Source: Clostridium neonatale
GTDB lineage: Bacteria; Bacillota; Clostridia; Clostridiales; Clostridiaceae
DNA length: 64,000 nucleotides
Direction of reading: 5' to 3'
Assembly: GCF_001458595.1 (NCBI RefSeq)
Contig: NZ_LN890326.1
Span: 86,753-150,752 of the forward strand
The notes under the pieces are model-generated. The model was not told the DNA's origin. It did no database searches and saw only the letters and a list, made by a program, of their open reading frames with translations. The position numbers and the translations under genes are program-made. This document shows, piece by piece, positions 55,984 to 64,000 of this stretch; positions within the stretch are counted from its first letter, which is position 1; each line of letters begins with the position of its first letter.

Positions 55984-57225
55984 TTATTGTCCAGCAGAAG
56001 ATGAACTGCTTACTGCCCAAGGTTTTTCAAATACTATCTTCAATTGATAATATTGATTTAATGTCTGTCTCAAACTAATATCTAATTGTCTATACCCTGT
56101 TGCAGCTGTATTATAGTCATTAGTAGTCATCAATCCTAATTGATATTGTAGCTTTGTATTCGCTAAGCTTTTATTAGCTATATCAATATTAGTTATTAAT
56201 TGATCAATTCCATCTTCCATTGCTAGAATATTAGAGTAATTACTTCGTAACATATTTTTATATGTTTTCTCTTTTATGTTTACTCCAGCACTTGCAGATT
56301 CACTACCCTTTTTAGCCTCTAAATAGCCTTTATATGCAGCTAATGCTCCATTTTTAGCAGTATTATATGCTTCTTCATTAAGATCATATCCTATAACATT
56401 TCCATCGGAATCTGTTTTAGGAATATTATAAAATTTATCTTTATCTGGCATTTCTAAATCATCTAAATCATCATCTTTCATATCGTCTACAGCATCTTCT
56501 AGAAGATCAGCTAATTCTCTATCATACTTAGTAATAATGCTTATTTTATCATCAATATAACTTTCAAGATCACCATCTAGTTTCAATTTTTCATAATTTA
56601 ATCTATCATCAAATGTATAGTTATTTACATTTATTCCTGTAGCTAATTTTAATTTTTCTTTTAAATCATTAAGTGAGTTTATTTTAGCCTGTAAGGTATC
56701 TTTTTCAGTCTTAAGAGAAGCTTCTTGCTTGGACATAGAAACAGAATCAATTAAACCTTTATTATATTTTAATTTCATATTACTTGTTTTTGTTTCTTCA
56801 TTATTAACAATCTCTCTTTGATATTCAACCTGCTTTTCAGCTAATACTATACTGTTATAAAGATTAGTTATTTCATACTCTACTGCATCTTTTCTAAATT
56901 CTTTTGATTGCTTAGCAGAATCTATATTTACATCATTTTGGTCTTCTCCATTATCATTATCAGCTTCATCATAATAATCCTGCAAATCTTTATAATAATT
57001 TAAATTGCTTGATAATATTTTCATTTGATCATCATTATTTAGGCCTGCTTCTATCGCTTTATCTAAAGTGAGGATTTTCAAACTATTTTCTGAAGCCCCT
57101 GATATTGTGTTTATCTTACTATCTCTTATAGTTTCAGTTGCCAGTACAGGAGATACATTTCCTACTATTACACTTAAACCAATTCCAATAGCTATTAATT
57201 TATTAATGTTTTTCTTCACTTTCAT
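55984..57225 (-). CDS. TolC-like outer-component family protein (copy A)
   Basis: The 413-aa exported protein has a signal peptide (residues ~1-30, cleavage likely after VLA) and two long helical coiled-coil repeats of the TolC/OEP type (NLYNSIVLAEKQVEYQ and ANTKLQYQLGLMTTNDYN). A very acidic insert between the repeats (~245-275, with DDMKDDDLDDLEMPDKDK) could bind Ca2+. Clostridium has one membrane, so an outer-membrane duct makes no obvious sense; a cell-wall-spanning role is inference. It sits downstream of the RND gene. GGAGGT precedes the ATG. It is near-identical in its middle to a second copy at 63-64 kb. Confidence 0.85.
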   Translation of the reverse strand: MKVKKNINKLIAIGIGLSVIVGNVSPVLATETIRDSKINTISGASENSLKILTLDKAIEAGLNNDDQMKILSSNLNYYKDLQDYYDEADNDNGEDQNDVNIDSAKQSKEFRKDAVEYEITNLYNSIVLAEKQVEYQREIVNNEETKTSNMKLKYNKGLIDSVSMSKQEASLKTEKDTLQAKINSLNDLKEKLKLATGINVNNYTFDDRLNYEKLKLDGDLESYIDDKISIITKYDRELADLLEDAVDDMKDDDLDDLEMPDKDKFYNIPKTDSDGNVIGYDLNEEAYNTAKNGALAAYKGYLEAKKGSESASAGVNIKEKTYKNMLRSNYSNILAMEDGIDQLITNIDIANKSLANTKLQYQLGLMTTNDYNTAATGYRQLDISLRQTLNQYYQLKIVFEKPWAVSSSSSAGQ

Positions 57226-57255
57226 ACCTCCAAATGTATTATTTATACAATTAGC

Positions 57256-57287
57256 AATGAAGACTATACAAAATGTACCTCTTCATT
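57256..57287 (-). other. Conserved leader hairpin of tolC copy A
   Basis: AATGAAGA and TCTTCATT form a hairpin 31 bp upstream of the start codon. An equivalent hairpin (AATGAAGAC/GTCTTCATT, 57558-57589) survives in the scar of the deleted copy. Confidence 0.45.
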
Positions 57288-57339
57288 ACTATAAATTCAT
57301 TCATTTAATAACTCATTCTTTATAATCAACTAATAAATT

Positions 57340-57600
57340 CGCTTAAGCTCTAATGCTTTAAATCTTAATATTTTTTTAAGTTAATCTATATAATTCCACC
57401 ATTTTATTCTCTTATTTTACACCCTTTTATATATTTTACCATACAAATTAGCTTTGTCTATAATATATATTATTAACATATTATTAACGATTTAAGAACT
57501 TACTTAATAATGCTTTTCTTAACTTTCATACCTCTAACTATATTATTAGATATTAGTAATGAAGACTCTGCAAATTGCATGTCTTCATTACCATAAACAA
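57340..57600 (-). pseudogene. Duplication scar: glmS promoter, ribozyme 5' stub and tolC start
   Basis: 57345-57482 aligns with 55753-55910: the glmS promoter (TAGACA-16-TAAAAT at 57433-57460), the transcript start region and the first bases of the ribozyme, whose GCGCC is changed. 57483-57510 aligns with sequence downstream of tolC. 57511-57600 aligns with the tolC start codon, its first ~7 codons (MKVKKSI, then IK and a stop) and its leader. The body of this tolC copy and of the ribozyme is deleted. The promoter boxes are intact and face tolC copy A. Confidence 0.75.
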
Positions 57601-57606
57601 ATATAT

Positions 57607-60600
57607 TTATTTTTTTAATTTTTCTTTTCCATTTTTTATTATATTTTTAAAACTATTTTTTAATTTATTATTGTCATTATAATCTGAATCATTAGAGTCT
57701 TTTTTTAATATTTTTCTTAATTTTTTCTTAAATGAATTTTCAATTCTATCAAATATCAAATATAAAGTCGGTATTAGAACTAATGTTACTAATGTTGATA
57801 CAGTAAGTCCTCCAATAATTACTATCGCAAGTGGCTGCATCATAGCTCCACCTTCACCAAATGCTAATGCACTTGGAATCATGCCAACTATAGTTGTCAA
57901 TGTTGTCATCAATACTGGTCTAAGCCTTGCTGCTGATCCCTTAGCGACAAGCTCTTCTAATGTACCATCAAATTCTGATTCTCTAAGCTGTCCAATATAG
58001 TCTATTAAAACTATACCATTATTAACAACTATACCAACAAGTAATATGGCACCAAGCATACCTACTACATTTAATGTAGTTCTTGAAATTACCAATGCAA
58101 GAACTACTCCAACAAATGCAAATGGTATACTAAACATTATTATGAACGGTTTATTAAATGATTCAAATTGAGCTACCATTACCATATATACCAGAATTAA
58201 TGCTATTATCATTGAAAATACAAGCCCACTCATAGATTCATTCATCATTTCAGCTGTACCACCAACATCTATTCCATAGTCTCTAGGCATATCAACTTGA
58301 TTAACTGCTGCAACTGCTTTGGCTGATGCAGAATTGGTATCTAACCCATCTGCTTTTGCTGTAATTGATATTGAATAGTCGCCATCTGTTCTTGAAACTG
58401 ATTTTAATCCTTCTGACATTTTGATATCTGCAAAAGCACTTAAAGGAAACTCTTGTCCTGTTGCTGATTTTATTTTTATCTGTCCTATATCATCTACGCT
58501 ATCTATACTTGAATCTTTAAATTTTAAGTTAACATTATAATCATATCCGTCTATTGTTACTGTACTTGTATCTGAGCCACTTATTGCTGTACGTAACGTT
58601 GATGCTACTGATGCTGTATTTATTCCATATAATGTTGCTTTTCTTTTATCTATTTTAAATTGTGCTTCTTGATTTGCATCTGATAATGATGTTTCTACAT
58701 TTCTGAATCCTTGGATCTTTTCCACATTAGCCTTCGCCTGATTAGCTATTTCTTCTAATACGTCTAAATCAGGTCCCTTTATATCAACTTGAACTTCACC
58801 AGATCCTCCCATAGACATACTACTGCTCTGACTTACATTAATTTCGCAATCAGGAATTACCTTTAATCTTTCAATTACTTCTTGTTCTATTTCATCAGTT
58901 GATCTATCTCTTTCTTTAGATGAAACTAAATCTAAATTTATACTTGCACCTGAACTCATTAACGAGCTCATCCCTGAGCCTGTTCCAAATGAAGTCACCA
59001 TCGTTTCAATTTCTGGTATATCTGCAATCTTTTCTTCAGCCATTGATACATAATAATCACTTGGTTCTAAGTCTAATCCTTCAGGTAATGTGATTGATAT
59101 GCTTAACATACCCTCATCACCTGTAGACATAAAATCCATACCTATCGCGCCAGAAAAGCCTAAAATTATTGAACCAATAAACATTCCTATACTTATAAGT
59201 ACTACTACTGTCTTATGCTTTAATGAAACAGTGATGAGTTTTTTATACATTTCACTAACCTTATCAAATATAGGAGATTCTTTCTCTTTCATTTTAGCAG
59301 CATTTTTCCCACCACTTAATTTAACAAATATACTAGGCACAAGAGTTATTGCAACTATCAATGATAATGTAAGTGCAAAAATAAGAGTTTTAGCTAATGA
59401 TCCAAACATTATCTTAGTAAAGCCTTCTGTAAACAGGATCGGTAAAAATATTGCTACCGTTGTTAATGTTGAAGCTAAAACTGCATTAGAAACTGTTTGT
59501 GTTCCTTGAATTGCTGCTTCATCTAATGGTAAAGCATCATTTTGTCTATATTTAAATATGTTTTCAATAACAACTGTTGCATTATCAACAACCATGCCAA
59601 CTGCTATTACAAGCGAACTTAATGTTACCATATTTAAAGTTTCACCAGTGAAATAAAGCAATGCTATAGCACCCACTATTGACGTTGGTATTGATACAGC
59701 AACAACAAATGAAGCCCTTCCACTCTTTAAGAAAAGTAATATTACAAAGAAGGCTATCACTGCACTTAATACCAGGTTATTCATTACATCTTTTATAGAT
59801 GTACTAATATACTCGCTTGTATCATTTACTATCTTTAAATTATATTGTGGATTTTCTGAATTCAACTGCTCAACAATTTTATTTACATTCTTCATGACTT
59901 GTACTGTATTTGAATCTTGTTGTTTTTGAATATCCATAACCAAACTTTCTTGGCCATTATATCTATATACTGATGTCTTTTCTACAACTCCATATTCCAC
60001 ATCACATATTTTATCTAGATTAACTGTTTCTCCTCCAGATACAGGCACTTGAATTGACCTTATATCTTCTATATTCTCAATTTTATCTACTCCTCTAATT
60101 ACAATTTTATCTTCACCTTGAGTTATAGATCCATATGGATAACTTTTATTAGCTGCTGATAAAAGCCCTTTTATAGTATCTAATGATACACCATAGTTTG
60201 AAAGAACTGCTGGATCTGCTGTTACATTAATTTGAGTCTTTTCACCACCATTAATATCAGCAGATGTTATCCCATCTACAGATTCTAATTTAATTTGTAC
60301 TGTATCTTCAGCATATTTCATTATGTCATCTGTACTTCCATCACCATTTACAACAATTTGTGCTATGGCTTGGGCATTCATGTCCATTTTTAATATACTT
60401 GGTGATTCTACATCATCCGGCAAAGTCATTTTGACTCCATCTATTTTAGTTCTTACATCATTAAGTTTCTCATCTACATCAGTTCCATAATCAAACTGCG
60501 CCACAACCATTGATACACCTTCACTTGACTGTGATACTGTTGTTTTTACTTTAGATATACCTGAAAGACTCTTTTCAATTGGCTCTGATATTTGATCATC

Positions 60601-60777
60601 AATATCTTCTGGTCCTGCACCTGGCCACGTAGTCATAACCAGAACTACTGGTATCTCTATATCTGGCATTAAGTTAGCTGGCATTTTCATATATCCTATT
60701 CCACCAAACATCATAACGACTAAAAATACCATTATTATAGTAAGAGGACGCTTTACTGAAGTTCTTGTTACACTCAT
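57607..60777 (-). CDS. RND family efflux transporter (AcrB/SwrC type)
   Basis: The 1056-aa proton-driven pump has 12 membrane helices and two large outer loops. The TM4 relay has the acidic residue in GMVVDNATVVIENI, and the second half has GIVVNNGIVLIDYI. The N-terminal VKRPLTIIMVFLVVMMFGG helix is typical. Such pumps export surfactants, drugs, peptides or lipids; SwrC of B. subtilis is the closest functional parallel. It is 4 bp downstream of the adaptor gene and followed by the tolC scar and tolC copy A. GGAGG precedes the ATG at 60775-60777. Confidence 0.93.
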   Translation of the reverse strand: MSVTRTSVKRPLTIIMVFLVVMMFGGIGYMKMPANLMPDIEIPVVLVMTTWPGAGPEDIDDQISEPIEKSLSGISKVKTTVSQSSEGVSMVVAQFDYGTDVDEKLNDVRTKIDGVKMTLPDDVESPSILKMDMNAQAIAQIVVNGDGSTDDIMKYAEDTVQIKLESVDGITSADINGGEKTQINVTADPAVLSNYGVSLDTIKGLLSAANKSYPYGSITQGEDKIVIRGVDKIENIEDIRSIQVPVSGGETVNLDKICDVEYGVVEKTSVYRYNGQESLVMDIQKQQDSNTVQVMKNVNKIVEQLNSENPQYNLKIVNDTSEYISTSIKDVMNNLVLSAVIAFFVILLFLKSGRASFVVAVSIPTSIVGAIALLYFTGETLNMVTLSSLVIAVGMVVDNATVVIENIFKYRQNDALPLDEAAIQGTQTVSNAVLASTLTTVAIFLPILFTEGFTKIMFGSLAKTLIFALTLSLIVAITLVPSIFVKLSGGKNAAKMKEKESPIFDKVSEMYKKLITVSLKHKTVVVLISIGMFIGSIILGFSGAIGMDFMSTGDEGMLSISITLPEGLDLEPSDYYVSMAEEKIADIPEIETMVTSFGTGSGMSSLMSSGASINLDLVSSKERDRSTDEIEQEVIERLKVIPDCEINVSQSSSMSMGGSGEVQVDIKGPDLDVLEEIANQAKANVEKIQGFRNVETSLSDANQEAQFKIDKRKATLYGINTASVASTLRTAISGSDTSTVTIDGYDYNVNLKFKDSSIDSVDDIGQIKIKSATGQEFPLSAFADIKMSEGLKSVSRTDGDYSISITAKADGLDTNSASAKAVAAVNQVDMPRDYGIDVGGTAEMMNESMSGLVFSMIIALILVYMVMVAQFESFNKPFIIMFSIPFAFVGVVLALVISRTTLNVVGMLGAILLVGIVVNNGIVLIDYIGQLRESEFDGTLEELVAKGSAARLRPVLMTTLTTIVGMIPSALAFGEGGAMMQPLAIVIIGGLTVSTLVTLVLIPTLYLIFDRIENSFKKKLRKILKKDSNDSDYNDNNKLKNSFKNIIKNGKEKLKK

Positions 60778-60781
60778 GCTG

Positions 60782-61984
60782 TTAATCCTCCTTTACTACT
60801 GGGAATAACTTGCTGCCATCATCAATAAGTGATGTTCCTCCAATGACTATTGTATCGCTATCACTTACTCCACTTGTAATTTCAATTTCTTCTGCTGTTT
60901 CAATTCCTGTTTGGACTTCTACTTTACTTGCTTTATTTTCTTTTGTAACTATGTATACATATTTTTTATCATCTTCTTCGATAATTGCTTTTCTAGGAAT
61001 TGTAATTACTCCAGATTCTTCTTCGATGCTAACTTCAACTTCAGCTGATACTCCTGCTTTAAATTTGCCTTCTCCATTATCTACAAGTATCTCTACATTA
61101 TATAATGATGATGAATTATCAACAGTAGTAGGAACTGTTTTAACTGTACCAGTAGTTTCATCATCTCCAATTATAACTTTAACTTCTTTTCCAACAGCAA
61201 ATTTATCCAAGTCATTAGCTGTTATTTTTAAATCAACCTGTAATATATTAGGATTAGATATAACAAATGCAGCTCCTTGTTGACTTATAAGTTCATTTTC
61301 ATTACAATTTTTAGCAGTTATAATCCCATCAACTGGTGCAGTTAATGTAAGTTTATCTATATTTCTTGCTGCAGAATCATAACTAGCTTGGGCTTGTTCA
61401 ACTCCTTTTTGGCCTGCTTCTACAACTTTTGGAAGTAATTCATCATAACTCTTTATTGCACTATCTAATGCATCTTTAGCCTGATTATATCCCTTTTCAG
61501 CTTGTTTATAGGTATCTTCGCTTATTACATCTGCTTCATAAAGCTCAGTCTGTATATCATAATTTCTTTTTGCTTCATCATATGCTAGTTGTGCTGATTT
61601 TAAACTTGATTCCATTTGTATTTTGGTTTGCTCTATGTTACTATCACTACTAGCCTTAGCTGACTCAACAGCTGCACGAGCCGTATTGACTCCATCCCTT
61701 ACATCATCACCTTTTATCGTTAATAAAACATCCCCTTTATGTACTTGTTGTCCAACTTCAACTTTTATCGATTCTACGGTTCCACCTATTTCTACTGAAA
61801 CAGCCGTTTCATCTTTAATCTTTGTCGTTCCTATAAAAGTATTTGTATTTTTTATTTCTCCATTTTTAGCTGCTTTTACTGATACAGCTACTGACTTATC
61901 TTCTTGTTGAACTTCTTTACTTCCACATCCAACCAAACTAAATGCAGTAATACTTACTAAAAATAACGCCAAATATTTTTTCAT
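60782..61984 (-). CDS. Periplasmic-adaptor-type (HlyD/MFP) lipoprotein of the RND pump
   Basis: The 400-aa adaptor has a lipoprotein signal with lipobox LVGC (Cys20), so it is anchored on the outer face of the membrane. A barrel-sandwich (lipoyl) domain is split by a long alpha-hairpin (~95-205, Ala/Glu/Lys-rich), followed by beta-barrel and membrane-proximal domains. It is the first gene of the adaptor-RND operon and has a near-consensus promoter. GGGAGG precedes the ATG at 61982-61984. Confidence 0.92.
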   Translation of the reverse strand: MKKYLALFLVSITAFSLVGCGSKEVQQEDKSVAVSVKAAKNGEIKNTNTFIGTTKIKDETAVSVEIGGTVESIKVEVGQQVHKGDVLLTIKGDDVRDGVNTARAAVESAKASSDSNIEQTKIQMESSLKSAQLAYDEAKRNYDIQTELYEADVISEDTYKQAEKGYNQAKDALDSAIKSYDELLPKVVEAGQKGVEQAQASYDSAARNIDKLTLTAPVDGIITAKNCNENELISQQGAAFVISNPNILQVDLKITANDLDKFAVGKEVKVIIGDDETTGTVKTVPTTVDNSSSLYNVEILVDNGEGKFKAGVSAEVEVSIEEESGVITIPRKAIIEEDDKKYVYIVTKENKASKVEVQTGIETAEEIEITSGVSDSDTIVIGGTSLIDDGSKLFPVVKED

Positions 61985-62134
61985 ACTTTCCTCCCCAATC
62001 TACCCAATTAATAACTTTTACTATGTTATACAATTGTTTACACTTCTTACCTTTTTCTTTAATATCAGCTTAAACAGAATATATATATTTTTTATATTGT
62101 ATACTATACTTCTTTTAAGTGTATTATGTAATTG

Positions 62135-62163
62135 ATTATAATTTTATAACTATTCTAAGTCAA
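62135..62163 (-). promoter_or_regulatory. Strong promoter of the adaptor-RND operon
   Basis: On the minus strand TTGACT (62158-62163), a 17-nt spacer and TATAAT (62135-62140). It lies in the 275-bp gap shared with the broken MarR gene. No clear MarR operator palindrome could be picked out by eye. Confidence 0.75.
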
Positions 62164-62259
62164 TAACTTTTGTCCTTGTTAATAAATTATTCATAGTCTA
62201 TAATAATATTAATGAATTTTTAAAATTTAAAGTATGTTATAGGAGCCTTGATATATACT

Positions 62260-62747
62260 ATGGATGAAATTGTATTAAAAACATTAGCAGATTCTTTATT
62301 TGATTTTTTAATAATATCTAGAAATAATGTTACGAATGGTGATGAATTTCTAAAAACTTTCCTGCGCCACCAAAACAATTTCAAGAATATATAGAAAAGT
62401 GCCCTATGCTGCCACCTTCACATATAAAAGTTATTATTTATCTTTATGAAATAAATTCAGCTCCAATGTCTCAAATTGCTTCTACTATAAATATTTCTAA
62501 ATCAAATATGACACCAATTATAGATAAACTTATATCTTATGGACTTGTTAAAAGATATACTGATGAAAAAGATAGAAGAATTCTACGTATTGAACTAACT
62601 GAATTAGCATTTAATATATTCAATCATTTTAAAAATTATGCGAAATCAGTCTTGTTAAATAAAGTATCAATTCTTCCTGATGATGATCTTGAAGAAGCAT
62701 AATATTGCATTGAAAAATTAACTTCTATTTTCTTAAAGCTGTCTTAA
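62260..62747 (+). pseudogene. MarR family regulator, frameshifted and with a nonsense codon
   Basis: The start (ATG 62260, MDEIVLKTLADSLFDFL) and the main body (PKQFQEYIEKC, HIKVIIYLYEI, and the wing DEKDRRILRIELTE) lie in different frames. One missing T in ACTTTCCTG near 62357-62362 would restore FPAPPKQ. A second lesion is TAA at 62700-62702, after which the frame continues YCIEKLTSIFLKLS to TAA at 62747. The DNA-binding helices survive only in the second frame. It is divergent from the adaptor-RND operon, its likely former target. An internal ATG at 62406 would give only 98 aa, without the dimerization helix. Confidence 0.8.
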
Positions 62748-62755
62748 ATCCAAAA

Positions 62756-62791
62756 AATAAATCTCAAACTCCACAGGGTTTGAGATTTATT
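62756..62791 (+). terminator. Terminator of the MarR pseudogene
   Basis: AATAAATCTCAAAC pairs with GTTTGAGATTTATT around an 8-nt loop. A second hairpin TTATGTAAAA/TTTTACATAA follows at 62803-62828. Sequence 62830-63060 has no gene or repeat that I can identify. Confidence 0.85.
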
Positions 62792-63060
62792 ATAAAATTC
62801 TTTTATGTAAAAAAAGCATTTTACATAAAGACTATACCGTTAATCAGAAGGAATAGAATTTGTTCATTGGTACGTAAAAAGAAAAAATCCATTACAAAAA
62901 TCAATTTAAAACCTTGAAGAATATCTTTCAAAATCGAACTAAAAATCATTTATTTGAGTTAAATAAAATTGCATAAACTTATTTTTAAGTCTTTTAATTA
63001 AGATTGTTTAAGTGTATCTATTTATATAAAAACTGTAAGTTCAAAAAATCAGCATGAAAA

Positions 63061-63091
63061 AATAGCGCCCTAAATAATTTAGGATGCTATT
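63061..63091 (-). terminator. Terminator of the second TolC-like gene
   Basis: AATAGCGCCCTAAA and TTTAGGATGCTATT form a hairpin with two mismatches. It corresponds to the copy A terminator at 55932-55964. Confidence 0.7.
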
Positions 63092-63097
63092 ATGAAT

Positions 63098-64000
63098 TTA
63101 TTGATTATCTTTTTGTTGCTCAGAATCTGAACTGCTTACTGACCAAGGTTTTTCAAATGTTGTTTTTAATTGATAATATTGATTTAATGTCTGTCTCAAA
63201 CTAATATCTAACTGCCTATACCCTGTTACAGCTGTATTATAGTCATTAATAGTCATCAATCCCAATTGATATTGTAGCTTTGTATTCGCTAAGCTTTTAT
63301 TAGCTATCTCAATATTAGTTATTAATTGATCAATTCCATCTTCCATTGCTAGAATATTAGAGTAATTACTTCGTAACATATTCTTATATGTTTTCTCTTT
63401 TATGTTTACTCCAGCACTTGCAGATTCACTTCCCTTTTTAGCATCTAAATAACCCTTATATGCAGACAATACATTATCTCTAGCAGTATTATACTCTGTT
63501 GTATTAAAATCATTTCCTATAACATTTCCTTCAGAATCTGTTTTAGGAATATTATAAAATTTATCTTTATCTGGCATTTCTAAATCATCTAAATCATCAT
63601 CTTTCATATCGTCTACAGCATCTTCTAGAAGATCAGCTAATTCTCTATCATACTTAGTAATAATGCTTATTTTATCATCAATATAACTTTCAAGATCACC
63701 ATCTAGTTTCAATTTTTCATAATTTAATCTATCATCAAATGTATAGTTATTTACATTTATTCCTGTAGCTAATTTTAATTTTTCTTTTAAATCATTAAGT
63801 GAGTTTATTTTAGCCTGTAAAGTATCTTTTTCAGTCTTAAGAGAAGCTTCTTGCTTGGACATAGAAACAGAATCAATTAAACCTTTATTGTATTTTAATT
63901 TCATATTATTTGTTTTTGTTCCTTCATTATTAACAATCTCTCTTTGATATTCAACCTGCTTTTCAGCTAATACTATACTGTTATAAAGATTAGTTATTTC
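63098..64000 (-). CDS. TolC-like outer-component family protein (copy B, 5' end beyond window)
   Basis: About 300 C-terminal residues are visible; the frame continues unbroken to the right edge (ITNLYNSIVLAEKQVEYQ is readable there). It is the paralogue of copy A, with the same coiled-coil repeats and acidic insert. Roughly 63590-63915 is almost base-for-base identical to 56455-56790, whereas both the variable segment (DFNTTEYNTARDNV here) and the tail (SVSSSDSEQQKDNQ) differ. It lies on the far side of the MarR pseudogene from the RND operon. The partner pump or promoter may be outside the window. Confidence 0.85.
   Translation of the reverse strand, partial: EITNLYNSIVLAEKQVEYQREIVNNEGTKTNNMKLKYNKGLIDSVSMSKQEASLKTEKDTLQAKINSLNDLKEKLKLATGINVNNYTFDDRLNYEKLKLDGDLESYIDDKISIITKYDRELADLLEDAVDDMKDDDLDDLEMPDKDKFYNIPKTDSEGNVIGNDFNTTEYNTARDNVLSAYKGYLDAKKGSESASAGVNIKEKTYKNMLRSNYSNILAMEDGIDQLITNIEIANKSLANTKLQYQLGLMTINDYNTAVTGYRQLDISLRQTLNQYYQLKTTFEKPWSVSSSDSEQQKDNQ

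Noticed and set aside
62406..62702. Intact short regulator of 98 aa
   Set aside because: MarR homology extends upstream in another frame and downstream past the stop, so the frame is a fragment of a broken gene.

Overview
The window looks like chromosome from a low-G+C, monoderm, anaerobic, saccharolytic Clostridium (sensu stricto type, in style closest to the C. butyricum / C. beijerinckii group; the species is inference). Reasons: very AT-rich sequence with strong GGAGG-type ribosome-binding sites, an [FeFe]-hydrogenase maturase (hydE), a FocA-type formate channel, glycogen/starch enzymes, a SigI/RsgI-type protein, and three Firmicutes-style RNA regulators (yybP-ykoY, T-box, glmS ribozyme). 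There is no phage, no CRISPR array, no intact IS element, and no tRNA or rRNA gene that I can see.

Layout. 0-6.8 kb: amino-sugar and beta-glucoside use (partial LevR-type sigma-54 activator, nagA, a GH4 6-phospho-beta-glucosidase), a MocR regulator, manC, and a decayed second copy of part of manC. 6.8-15 kb: a heterodimeric ABC exporter divergent from an AraC regulator, a SEC-C protein, a patatin, and two copies of a modular non-coding repeat with 8-bp tandem arrays. 15-17 kb: small hypotheticals and gene debris. 17-21 kb: a Mn riboswitch with its P-type cation ATPase, hydE, and a highly folded inverted-repeat element. 21-29 kb: envelope proteins, a SigI-RsgI fusion, ispF, and a T-box with thrS. 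29-43 kb: chemoreceptor, transglutaminase-like protein, metY, a large coiled-coil protein, folate cyclo-ligase, focA, HutD-like cupin, neopullulanase with an AraC regulator, and a decapitated pullulanase. 43-50 kb: MutS2-like ATPase, glycogen phosphorylase, sppA-RDD pair. 50-53 kb: CadC/CadA metal efflux with a clear 12-2-12 operator. 53-64 kb: glmS with its ribozyme, followed by an RND/adaptor/TolC-like efflux locus.

The most unusual area is 55-64 kb. The glmS promoter and the start of its ribozyme are duplicated upstream of a TolC-like gene, so tolC now sits behind a glmS-type promoter without a working ribozyme. The scar also contains the first codons of a deleted tolC copy. A second TolC-like gene at the right edge is almost identical to the first in its middle part (likely gene conversion). 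The local MarR regulator carries two lesions, while the adaptor/RND operon keeps a near-consensus promoter.

Other points of interest are the modular repeats (6.83-7.14 kb and 14.21-14.70 kb), the four-way-junction element in the hydE convergent gap, the SigI-RsgI fusion, and the inverted DnaA-box pair near 22.1 kb. Frame, motif and inverted-repeat statements were read by eye from the sequence; family names rest on recognised motifs, not on a database search.
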